Shown piece by piece: positions 1 through 7,902 of a stretch of 34,982 nucleotides of DNA. The position numbers and the translations under genes were made by a program. The notes beneath the pieces are model-generated. The model searched no databases and was not told the origin of the DNA. It saw nothing but the letters and a program-made list of their open reading frames with translations. How positions within the stretch are numbered: position 1 is the stretch's first letter; each line of letters begins with the position of its first letter. The DNA is from an uncultured Hyphomicrobiales bacterium (GTDB lineage Bacteria > Pseudomonadota > Alphaproteobacteria > Rhizobiales > Beijerinckiaceae). The stretch lies in the NCBI GenBank assembly GCA_903900975.1, contig CAIUPE010000096.1:1-34982 (forward strand). The letters are read 5' to 3'.

Positions 1-2
1 AC

Positions 3-305
3 CTCGCCTTCGCAGCCATGCTCATGGCGGGTCTCGACGGCATCACCAACAAGATCGATCCGGGCGCAGCGATGGACAAGGATCTCTACGATCTGCCACC
101 ACGCGAGCTCAAGAAGATCCCAACGGTCTGCGGCTCGCTTCGTGAAGCCCTTCAGAACCTCGACAAGGACCGCGCGTTCTTGAAGGCTGGCGGCGTGTTC
201 AACGACGACTTCATCGACAGCTATATCGAGCTCAAGATGCAGGACGTCATGAAATTCGAAATGACCCCGCATCCGGTAGAATTTACGATGTATTATTCTT
301 ACTGA
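3..305 (+). CDS. glnA: Glutamine synthetase, C-terminal part (partial)
   Basis: This is the last ~100 residues of type I glutamine synthetase, which makes glutamine from glutamate, ammonia and ATP in the cytoplasm. The reading frame is open from the window edge, so the start lies outside. The sequence [17 protein letters not shown] near the beginning, the DLPP segment and the [17 protein letters not shown] tail are typical of the GlnA C-terminal catalytic domain. The adenylylation loop normally has its tyrosine in a DLPPEE-type segment. Here the DLYDLPP segment fits that region, although the adenylylated Tyr cannot be proven without an alignment. The gene ends shortly before a strong terminator. 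Identification is by recognition of family motifs. Confidence 0.93.
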   Translation, partial: LAFAAMLMAGLDGITNKIDPGAAMDKDLYDLPPRELKKIPTVCGSLREALQNLDKDRAFLKAGGVFNDDFIDSYIELKMQDVMKFEMTPHPVEFTMYYSY

Positions 306-334
306 TCTTTATGTATCGGTGACGAAACGCAATC

Positions 335-358
335 AGGGCGCCGCGAGGCGCCCTTTTT
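335..358 (+). terminator. Rho-independent terminator of glnA
   Basis: A perfect 8-bp stem (AGGGCGCC / GGCGCCCT) closes a GCGA tetraloop of the GNRA type and runs into five T residues. It starts 30 bases after the glnA stop. The opposite strand has no T run after the stem, so it should act only on glnA. Confidence 0.93.
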
Positions 359-372
359 GTTTGTCAAAATAG

Positions 373-660
373 TTACGCCACACTCAGAACCTGCGCCACC
401 TCATCAGGATTAGCCTCAATCACCCGCAAATAAGACTGCACAGCAGGCGGGGGCATGGTGCGGCCGATCTCATATTGCCGAATATTGGCCAGCGGAATTC
501 CGAAGCGCGTGGCAAACTCAGCCTGACTTAAACCAAGCCGATGGCGCAGTTGCCTAATACGCCGCCCCATTAAAGCGCGCTTCACGTCGGCTTCACTGAC
601 CGCACGATCCTCCGCATCATCCGGATCAGCCGGGATCGCTATCATAGGCTCTTTGCTCAT
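373..660 (-). CDS. XRE-family HTH antitoxin partner of BrnT
   Basis: This 95-residue protein has a Cro/C1-type helix-turn-helix at about residues 35-65 (IRQLRHRLGLSQAEFATRFG, then IPLANIRQYEIGRTMPP). An acidic N-terminal segment of ~30 residues precedes it and could bind the toxin. It overlaps the 3' end of the brnT gene by 35 bases and has a strong ribosome binding site (AAGGAGT, 7 bases before the ATG at 660), so the two are surely co-expressed. The usual BrnA antitoxin has a different (ribbon-helix-helix) fold, so this is a variant pairing. By analogy with other systems it should neutralise the toxin and repress the operon, probably at the palindrome at 910-934. Family assignment is from sequence; the antitoxin role is inferred from context. 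Confidence 0.8.
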   Translation of the reverse strand: MSKEPMIAIPADPDDAEDRAVSEADVKRALMGRRIRQLRHRLGLSQAEFATRFGIPLANIRQYEIGRTMPPPAVQSYLRVIEANPDEVAQVLSVA

Positions 661-901
661 TTACATTACTCCTTCGGACCGAGAGAAACCGCACAACATC
701 ACCCCGATAGATGTGAATCGCAGTCCAAAGCAGCCCATCGACGACGCCTACAGCGTTATAGCGATCCTCGCCATCCACATCCCGTATGGTCGGAATAATC
801 AGCACATCGCGGTCATCGAAAATGACAAGCCCAAACGCCAATGGCACCCCATGTTTGACCTTGTTGGCCGTGTATTTTCCGGGGTTGAACTCGATGTCCA
901 T
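626..901 (-). CDS. brnT: BrnT-family (DUF497) ribonuclease toxin
   Basis: This 91-residue protein matches the BrnT/DUF497 family. The N-terminus MDIEFNPGKYTANKVKHGV fits the family's 'W/FDPxKaxxNxxKHGV' opening. The centre has the EDRYNAVGVVDG strand pair, and the C-terminus has the FLSVRRSNVNEQRAY signature (I/LSxRRAxxxExRxY). Characterised BrnT proteins are RelE-like, ribosome-independent ribonucleases that stop growth. Here the toxin gene comes first and the antitoxin follows with an overlap, as in brnTA operons. The promoter lies so close to the ATG that the transcript may be almost leaderless (see the promoter entry). Family call is strong; activity is inferred. Confidence 0.85.
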   Translation of the reverse strand: MDIEFNPGKYTANKVKHGVPLAFGLVIFDDRDVLIIPTIRDVDGEDRYNAVGVVDGLLWTAIHIYRGDVVRFLSVRRSNVNEQRAYDSDPG

Positions 902-909
902 GATTATTA

Positions 910-934
910 TTTTATATGTAAATTACATATAAAA
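910..934. promoter_or_regulatory. 25-bp perfect palindrome, likely autoregulatory operator
   Basis: Twelve-base arms (TTTTATATGTAA / TTACATATAAAA) flank a single central base with no mismatch. The palindrome covers the spacer and -10 region of the predicted brnT promoter, the classic position for an operator bound by a dimeric XRE antitoxin. Binding is inferred. Confidence 0.65.
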
Positions 935-940
935 AGTCAA
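911..940 (-). promoter_or_regulatory. Putative sigma-70 promoter of the brnT operon
   Basis: Read on the minus strand, TTGACT (940-935) and TATAAA (916-911) are separated by 18 bp. Transcription would start near base 904, only a few bases before the brnT ATG at 901. This leaves little room for a ribosome binding site. It is predicted from consensus only. Confidence 0.55.
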
Positions 941-972
941 GATTGTATAATATAATTTCATAAATTGTATTC

Positions 973-1003
973 TTGAATTCAATATGCAATATTCTTCTAT
1001 AAC
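973..1003 (+). promoter_or_regulatory. Possible promoter of the xre-RES module
   Basis: A TTGAAT -35-like box (973-978) lies within a TTGAATTCAA palindrome, and TATAAC (998-1003) lies 19 bp downstream. A small AATAT-GCA-ATATT inverted repeat (981-993) sits between them. The position 28 bases before the antitoxin start suits a repressible promoter, but the spacing is long and the call is weak. Confidence 0.35.
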
Positions 1004-1030
1004 TCGCCCACCTCTCGCCGGAGCAATCGG

Positions 1031-1369
1031 ATGACCACCGCCCTAACCCGCGTTTTGGACCAGTTAAAATCCAGCGGCCACCTGCAAGGCAAAGACATTG
1101 CCAATATTGCCTCGGTCTCGCCCGCCACTGTCTCGCGGTGGCAGACTGGCAAGGCGTCGCCGACGCTTGGTACGCAGACCATGCTGGCGGAATTGCGCTA
1201 TGTCGTTGACCGCCTTACCGATTTTTATACACCGGATGAGGCGCGCCTTTGGCTACACGCCACCCACCCTTTGCTCAATGGCAAGCGCGCTGTTGATTTA
1301 ATTGTGGCGGGCCGCACGGAAGAGGTTCTCGCCATCATTGAGGCCATCGACGTGGCTGCCTATGTCTGA
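1031..1369 (+). CDS. Xre/MbcA/ParS-type antitoxin (DUF2384 toxin-binding domain)
   Basis: This 112-residue protein has an N-terminal helix-turn-helix (about residues 18-42, KDIANIASVSPATVSRWQTGKASP). The C-terminal half has the Xre/MbcA/ParS toxin-binding pattern WLHATHPLLNGKRAVDLIVAGRTEEVLAIIEAI. Antitoxins of this family bind and inhibit RES-domain toxins and repress their own promoter. The next gene, 6 bases downstream on the same strand, is exactly such a toxin. It is divergent from the brnT module across a 129-bp AT-rich gap. Family identification is strong from the motif order and the partner. Confidence 0.88.
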   Translation: MTTALTRVLDQLKSSGHLQGKDIANIASVSPATVSRWQTGKASPTLGTQTMLAELRYVVDRLTDFYTPDEARLWLHATHPLLNGKRAVDLIVAGRTEEVLAIIEAIDVAAYV

Positions 1370-1375
1370 GCGACC

Positions 1376-1924
1376 ATGACATCGGAACCCCGCGACCTTG
1401 CGCTTCTCGATATCATTGAAAACTTTCAGCGTGAGGCATATCGCGCTGATGTTTGGCGCATTTGTCGCGACGGGCGGGATCCAACCCAAGGCGGGCCGTC
1501 GCTGAGCCGATGGTGCAATGGTCAATTCGACGTTCTCTACACCTCGTTTGAACGCGACGGAGCGCTCGCCGAAATCTATGCTCTTTTAACGCTTCAACCT
1601 TTGTTTCCATCCAAGATTGTCAGCCGCGCGCATCGGCTCTCAATCTCGGTAACGCGCTCCTTACGACTGGCGGATTTGGCCACGCTAGCGCGCTTAGGCG
1701 TCGACACATCCCATTATGGCGAGCGTGACTATCGTAGAACGCAAGCTATTGCTGATGCCGCATGGTTTCTCGATTTTGACGGCATTGTTGCCCCCAGCGC
1801 GCGCTGGTCCTGCCTCAATGCAATGCTGTTTACCGAAAGAGTGAACGAAAAAGCCATTCTCATTGAGAAAACAGAGCCAGAGTCGATTAATTGGGCCGCT
1901 TGGCAACAAACAAAGCGCCCCTAG
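1376..1924 (+). CDS. RES-domain toxin
   Basis: This 182-residue protein carries the RES domain, named for conserved Arg, Glu and Ser. Candidate residues are R28 (in VWRI), Y55 (in VLYTS), E66 (in ALAEI) and S141 (in VAPSARW). Known members act on NAD+: MbcT phosphorolyses or degrades it, and ParT ADP-ribosylates the Prs enzyme. Both stop growth. This gene follows its Xre/MbcA-like antitoxin by 6 bases, the standard order for this module. Length is normal and the frame is intact, so it is probably functional. Which NAD-dependent reaction it performs cannot be told from sequence alone. Confidence 0.87.
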   Translation: MTSEPRDLALLDIIENFQREAYRADVWRICRDGRDPTQGGPSLSRWCNGQFDVLYTSFERDGALAEIYALLTLQPLFPSKIVSRAHRLSISVTRSLRLADLATLARLGVDTSHYGERDYRRTQAIADAAWFLDFDGIVAPSARWSCLNAMLFTERVNEKAILIEKTEPESINWAAWQQTKRP

Positions 1925-2035
1925 CCCCACATCCCCCGTGGACATCCCGCCGCAGCTGTTTCCTTTCCGTTCCCCTTACCCGCCTAACCATGCGATAAGG
2001 ACGCAACCCGAATCAGCAAGGCTTAGACGAACACA

Positions 2036-4114
2036 ATGGCGATGTCCGACGATCTCTTTGGTGGCAACACAGCGCGCAAACTTCCCGAGCCCGTGGCTAC
2101 ACCGCGCGCAGCCTCGAGCGCTAAGCCGTCGAAAGCTGCACCAGAGGCCCAAGCCACCCTCGGTACGCCGGGAGAAGGCGGCTATACCGCGCAATCGATC
2201 GAGGTTTTGGAAGGGCTTGAGCCCGTTCGCCGCCGTCCCGGCATGTATATTGGCGGCACGGATGAGAAAGCCCTGCATCATCTTTTCGCCGAAGTGATCG
2301 ATAATTCGATGGATGAGGCGGTGGCAGGCCATGCTTCCGTCATCACGGTTGAGCTTGATGAGGATGATTTCATCACGGTTGGCGATAATGGTCGTGGCAT
2401 TCCGGTGGAGCCGCATCCGAAATTTCCGGATAAATCGGCGCTTGAAGTGATCATGACCGTGCTGCATGCCGGCGGTAAGTTTGACTCCAAAGTGTATGAG
2501 ACCTCAGGCGGTTTGCATGGCGTGGGTGTTTCCGTCGTCAACGCGCTCTCCGACAAGATCGAGGTTGAGGTGGCGCGCGGCCAGCAGCTGTATCGGCAGG
2601 AGTTTTCGCGCGGTATTCCGCTGGCACCTGTTGCTTTGGTCGGCAAAGTGCAGAACCGTCGCGGCACAAAAGTGCGTTTTCATCCCGATCCCCAGATTTT
2701 CGGCGACACGTTACGCTTCTCCCCTGCCCGCCTGTTCCGCATGGCGCGTTCAAAGGCATATTTGTTCGGCGGCGTTGAAATCCGCTGGTCCTGCGCGCCT
2801 TCGCGTGTTGAGGGAACCGATATTCCGGCCGAGGCCGTTTTCCGCTTCCCATCGGGCCTGAAAGATTATCTCGCAACCGATATTGAAGGCCGCCCGCTGG
2901 TTACCGACCAGATTTTCTCTGGCAAAATTGAAAAGCAAGGCGGCCATGGCTCGCTCGAATGGGCGATCACTTGGCTTGGCGGCGTCGATGACGGCTTTGT
3001 GAATTCCTATTGCAACACGATTCCAACCGCTGAAGGCGGAACGCATGAGCAGGGCCTGCGCATCGCGCTGCTGCGCGGCTTAAAAGACCATGCCGAGCGC
3101 ATCGGGCAAGCCAAGCGTGCGGCCAATATCACCACCGATGACGTAATGGTGACCTGCGCGGCCATGCTGTCGGTGTTTATCCGCGAGCCGGAATTCCAAG
3201 GCCAGACCAAAGACAAGCTCGCCACGTTAGAAGCCTCGCGCATTGTTGAAACCGCGATCCGCGATGCGTTTGACCATTGGTTGGCCGCCTCCCCCAGCCA
3301 AGCCCTCAAACTGCTCGATTGGGTCGTAGACCGTGCGGATGAGCGCTTGCGCCGTCGTGCGGATAAGGAAATCGCGCGTAAAACCGCCGTGCGTAAATTG
3401 CGCCTTCCGGGCAAATTGGCCGATTGCTCCAATTCAGGCGCTGCAGGTTCTGAGCTCTTTATCGTCGAGGGCGATTCGGCAGGAGGTTCGGCCAAGCAGG
3501 CGCGTAACCGCACCAATCAGGCCATTTTGCCGTTGCGCGGTAAAATTCTGAACGTCGCCAATGCCACGCGCGATAAACTAGCCGCCAACCAGCAATTGCA
3601 GGACTTATTGCAAGCCTTGGGCTGCGGCACCGGCAACAATTACCGCGATGATGATCTGCGCTATGAAAAAATCATCATCATGACCGACGCCGATGTCGAC
3701 GGCGCGCATATCGCCTCGCTACTGATCACCTATTTCTACCGGCAAATGCCGAAGCTGATTGATAATGGTCATCTTTTCTTGGCCGTTCCACCGCTTTATC
3801 GCCTCACCCATGGCGGCAAAACTGTCTATGGTCGTGATGATGCGCACAAAGACGAGCTGTTAAAAACCGTCTTTAAAGGCAAAAGCAATATCGATATTGG
3901 TCGCTTTAAAGGCCTTGGCGAGATGATGCCCGCCCAGCTTAAAGAAACCACGATGGACCCGAAAAAGCGCATGCTGCTGAAAGTCGGCATTCCGCTCGAT
4001 GGCCGCGTAGCCGCTGACGATTCGGTTGAGCAGTTAATGGGCAACAAGCCGGAAGCCCGTTTCGCCTTTATTCAAGAACGCGCGGCCTTTGCGACGGATC
4101 TTGTTGATTTATAA
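2036..4114 (+). CDS. parE: DNA topoisomerase IV subunit B
   Basis: This 692-residue protein is the ATPase subunit of topoisomerase IV, which unlinks daughter chromosomes together with ParC. The N-terminal GHKL ATPase domain shows EVLEGLEPVRRRPGMYIGG, EVIDNSMDEA and DNGRGIPV, followed by the GGLHGVGVSVVNALS loop. The TOPRIM region begins with IVEGDSAGGSAKQARNR near residue 475, and DADVDGAHI supplies the metal-binding Asp residues. The 'LRGKILNVANATRDKLAANQQLQDLLQALG' type sequence and the short length (under 700) fit ParE rather than GyrB. About 50 N-terminal residues before the ATPase domain are Ala/Pro-rich and poorly conserved, and a second ATG at 2042 is an equally good start. Confidence 0.94.
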   Translation: MAMSDDLFGGNTARKLPEPVATPRAASSAKPSKAAPEAQATLGTPGEGGYTAQSIEVLEGLEPVRRRPGMYIGGTDEKALHHLFAEVIDNSMDEAVAGHASVITVELDEDDFITVGDNGRGIPVEPHPKFPDKSALEVIMTVLHAGGKFDSKVYETSGGLHGVGVSVVNALSDKIEVEVARGQQLYRQEFSRGIPLAPVALVGKVQNRRGTKVRFHPDPQIFGDTLRFSPARLFRMARSKAYLFGGVEIRWSCAPSRVEGTDIPAEAVFRFPSGLKDYLATDIEGRPLVTDQIFSGKIEKQGGHGSLEWAITWLGGVDDGFVNSYCNTIPTAEGGTHEQGLRIALLRGLKDHAERIGQAKRAANITTDDVMVTCAAMLSVFIREPEFQGQTKDKLATLEASRIVETAIRDAFDHWLAASPSQALKLLDWVVDRADERLRRRADKEIARKTAVRKLRLPGKLADCSNSGAAGSELFIVEGDSAGGSAKQARNRTNQAILPLRGKILNVANATRDKLAANQQLQDLLQALGCGTGNNYRDDDLRYEKIIIMTDADVDGAHIASLLITYFYRQMPKLIDNGHLFLAVPPLYRLTHGGKTVYGRDDAHKDELLKTVFKGKSNIDIGRFKGLGEMMPAQLKETTMDPKKRMLLKVGIPLDGRVAADDSVEQLMGNKPEARFAFIQERAAFATDLVDL

Positions 4115-4274
4115 CCGAAATTCGTAACATCAACGATCCATCTACGACTTTTTGGTGACAAGTGGGCCTTCCGCTGTTGGCCAACCCTTTCAATGAGGCG
4201 CTTAAGCCGCTATTGGTTGAAGCCATACGGGCCAATCCTTAGTGACCCATCCCTTGGAGCTTAACGCCTACGCC

Positions 4275-4709
4275 ATGAAATCGGTTCATGTCCTCAACGG
4301 TCCAAACCTCAACCTGCTCGGTACGCGGGAGCCCGCGACCTATGGCACGGTGACGCTTGCCGATATCGAGGCGTCGTTGCAGGCCAAAGCAAAGGCTGCG
4401 GGCGTGGTGCTCACTTTCCGCCAATCCAACCATGAAGGCGACCTTGTCGATTGGATCCAAGAGGCAGGCAAAGCGGGCGCGGGCATTTTGTTGAATGCGG
4501 GCGCCTACACCCATACCTCGATCGCATTGCACGATGCCATTCGTGGCTCGGGCGCGGTTGTGGTTGAGCTTCATCTGTCGAATGTGTTCGCGCGCGAATC
4601 CTTTCGTCACCATTCCACCCTTTCGGCGGTAGCCAAAGGGGTCATCTGCGGTTTTGGTGCGGCAAGCTATACGCTTGCTTTTGACGCCATTCTGCCGCAT
4701 CTGCCTTGA
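4275..4709 (+). CDS. aroQ: 3-dehydroquinate dehydratase, type II
   Basis: This 144-residue enzyme converts 3-dehydroquinate to 3-dehydroshikimate in the shikimate pathway. The family signatures are clear: VLNGPNLNLLGTREP at the N-terminus, then the flexible-loop Tyr in ATYG, FRQSNHEGDLVDWI, ILNAGAYTHTS, and VELHLSN followed by ARESFRHHS. I chose the ATG at 4275 because homologues begin MKxVHVLNGPN and are about 145 residues long. The frame also allows an upstream GTG at 4242, which would add 11 non-conserved residues. It precedes accB by 27 bases on the same strand, an arrangement common in bacteria. Confidence 0.92.
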   Translation: MKSVHVLNGPNLNLLGTREPATYGTVTLADIEASLQAKAKAAGVVLTFRQSNHEGDLVDWIQEAGKAGAGILLNAGAYTHTSIALHDAIRGSGAVVVELHLSNVFARESFRHHSTLSAVAKGVICGFGAASYTLAFDAILPHLP

Positions 4710-4736
4710 AATTAGACGGACTAAACGGAGATATGC

Positions 4737-5249
4737 ATGTCTGCCAATGACCGGAAACCAGCCTCGAAGGCTACCGCTTCCTCGGACGCCATCGACACCG
4801 GCCTAATCGCCGACCTCGCCAAGCTGCTCAACAAATCTGATTTGAGCGAAATCGAGGTGCAGAAGGGTGATCTTCGCATCAAGTTGGCCCGCACCATGAC
4901 CATGGCACCCATGGCACATGCCGTGCATGTCGCAGCACCTGCGGCGGCGCCCGTTGCAGCCGCTCCAGCGACAGCCCTTCCCGGTCCCGGCACGGGCAAG
5001 ATCGATTCGTCCCATCCGGGTGCGGTTGCTTCTCCGATGGTCGGCACCGCCTATCGCCGCCCTTCGCCGGATGCGAAAGCCTTTGTAGAAGTCGGCTCGG
5101 TTGTAAAAGCAGGCGAAAAAATTCTGCTGATCGAAGCCATGAAGACATTTAACGAAATCGTTGCCCCTCGTGCTGGCACGGTGACAGCGGTTCTCGTTGA
5201 AGACGGGCAGCCGGTGGAATTTGGCGAAGCTCTGATCGTTATCGAATAA
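4737..5249 (+). CDS. accB: Acetyl-CoA carboxylase biotin carboxyl carrier protein
   Basis: This 170-residue protein carries the biotin used by acetyl-CoA carboxylase in the first step of fatty acid synthesis. The N-terminal part (residues 20-60) has the [20 protein letters not shown] helix. An Ala/Pro-rich linker (about 60-85) follows, and the C-terminal biotinyl domain begins with [11 protein letters not shown]. The biotinylated Lys is in [10 protein letters not shown]; many homologues have Met where this one has Phe. A CGGAG site precedes the ATG. accC follows after 15 bases, so the two subunits are co-translated from one operon, as in most bacteria. Confidence 0.94.
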   Translation: MSANDRKPASKATASSDAIDTGLIADLAKLLNKSDLSEIEVQKGDLRIKLARTMTMAPMAHAVHVAAPAAAPVAAAPATALPGPGTGKIDSSHPGAVASPMVGTAYRRPSPDAKAFVEVGSVVKAGEKILLIEAMKTFNEIVAPRAGTVTAVLVEDGQPVEFGEALIVIE

Positions 5250-5264
5250 AGGCGGAACCGAACC

Positions 5265-6629
<1,365 letters not shown>

Positions 6630-6641
6630 CACACTGGCACG

Positions 6642-7316
6642 ATGAGCCGTAGAGATAACGACAGCCATCACATCACACCCGACGTAATTTTGCGCGCCTA
6701 TGCCATCGGAATATTTCCGATGGCCGAAAGCGCTGATGATCCGTCGCTTCATTGGGTCGAACCACGCTTTCGCGGCATCATCCCGCTGGATGGGCTCAAA
6801 ATTTCGAAAAGCCTCGCGAGATCTATTCGCTCGAACCGCTTTGATATCCGCGTCGATCATAATTTTTCTGCAACCATTGGCGGCTGCGCCAGCCGACCTG
6901 GCGAGACTTGGATCAATGACCGCATCACGTCCCTGTTCGGCGAGTTGTTTGAACGCGGAAATGTTCATACGATCGAGATTTATGCCGGCGAAGCGCTGGT
7001 TGGAGGGATCTACGGCCTCAGCATCGGCGCCGCGTTTTTTGGTGAAAGCATGTTCCACCGCGTCACGGATGCATCGAAAATCGCCTTGATGCATCTATCG
7101 GCACGGCTCATCGCAGGCGGCTATAAGCTCTTCGATACACAATTTTTAACCCCGCATCTCGCCTCCCTTGGCGGCATCGAAATTACCCGCGACGCCTATC
7201 AGGAACAATTGGTCAATGCCGTTATGGGACGGGCTGACTTTTCGACGCTCCCGCTTCATATCCATCAAGACGGATGTGAAATTGTGCGGCTTATCGCGAC
7301 CGCCGCCTCGGAATAA
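6642..7316 (+). CDS. aat: Leucyl/phenylalanyl-tRNA--protein transferase
   Basis: This 224-residue enzyme adds Leu or Phe from aminoacyl-tRNA to proteins with N-terminal Arg or Lys, marking them for ClpAP through the N-degron pathway. Visible motifs are AYAIGIFPMAES, LHWVEPRFRGIIPL, ETWIN, the catalytic-domain segment VGGIYGLSIGAAFFGESMF, and LFDTQFLTPHLASLGG. The gene follows accC by 12 bases. In many alphaproteobacteria aat sits next to accBC and a DUF2155 gene, as it does here. It converges with the DUF2155 gene with an 18-base gap and no visible terminator hairpin. Confidence 0.95.
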   Translation: MSRRDNDSHHITPDVILRAYAIGIFPMAESADDPSLHWVEPRFRGIIPLDGLKISKSLARSIRSNRFDIRVDHNFSATIGGCASRPGETWINDRITSLFGELFERGNVHTIEIYAGEALVGGIYGLSIGAAFFGESMFHRVTDASKIALMHLSARLIAGGYKLFDTQFLTPHLASLGGIEITRDAYQEQLVNAVMGRADFSTLPLHIHQDGCEIVRLIATAASE

Positions 7317-7334
7317 ATCCAAAAAAGTCACCGA

Positions 7335-7811
7335 TTATTTTTTCTTGGCTGGCACCGGTGCAGGACTAGGCGCTGGCTGAAGTGGCGTTGGCGCCTGAAC
7401 GGCAACAGGATCACCCGACTCCGGAATAACGACAGTGCCACCTTTGCAGCCAATCAGCCAAACGTCGTAAATCGGATGCTCGACGCCATGCAAACCTGGA
7501 TTATTTGCAAAAATCCATCCGCCAAAAACGTGCTTTGTTTCGCCCGCGACGGTGATTTCATCGACCTCGATAAAGGCTGACGTATTTTGTGGCTCGGTGA
7601 TCGGCCGCGTATAGCAAACCCGCGGCGTAACCAATAAGGCACCAAACTCAACGGTTTCATCCAACGAAGCTTCGAAGGAAATGATCCGGCCCGTAATCTT
7701 GTCGAGGCCAGAAAAAATCGCGATCGGATTTTTGATCTTATCGGCCATGGCCCCTTCGGGAACAGCGACGCCAAGCACCATAAGACCAAGCACCCATGCC
7801 CAACGAACCAT
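7335..7811 (-). CDS. DUF2155-domain exported protein
   Basis: This 158-residue protein begins with a signal peptide (hydrophobic MVRWAWVLGLMVLGVAV, likely cleavage after GAMA). The mature part matches the alphaproteobacterial DUF2155 family: AIFSGLDKITGRI, VTPRVCYTRP and GGWIFANNPGLHGVEHPIYDVWLIGC. Two Cys residues, in VCYTRP and LIGC, could form a disulfide. The tail is Pro/Ala-rich and ends in lysines. The function of the family is unknown. It is usually found between aat and the NDUFA12 gene, but here an unrelated glycosyltransferase-like gene separates it from the latter. Confidence 0.85.
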   Translation of the reverse strand: MVRWAWVLGLMVLGVAVPEGAMADKIKNPIAIFSGLDKITGRIISFEASLDETVEFGALLVTPRVCYTRPITEPQNTSAFIEVDEITVAGETKHVFGGWIFANNPGLHGVEHPIYDVWLIGCKGGTVVIPESGDPVAVQAPTPLQPAPSPAPVPAKKK

Positions 7812-7839
7812 AATTTTCCTGCTGACGTGCGGCTAACAA

Positions 7840-7863
7840 AATCAAACCCGCCAGAATGACGGG
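7840..7863 (-). terminator. Possible terminator after the TPR/glycosyltransferase gene
   Basis: On the minus strand a 7-bp stem with one mismatch (CCCGTCA / TGGCGGG, 3-base loop) is followed by a T-rich tract (TTTGATTTTG). It lies 40 bases after the stop of the gene ending at 7903 and just before the DUF2155 gene. The stem is imperfect and the T run is broken, so strength is doubtful. Confidence 0.4.
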
Positions 7864-7902
7864 CTTAGCCTCTTATCATGCCGATCATGGCGGATGAAAG
7901 GC

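Noticed and set aside
4162-4242. 26-codon GTG frame between parE and aroQ ending in a TAGTG overlap with an upstream aroQ GTG
   Set aside because: No recognisable family, weak ribosome site, and the downstream GTG is itself an unlikely aroQ start; could be a remnant or chance frame.
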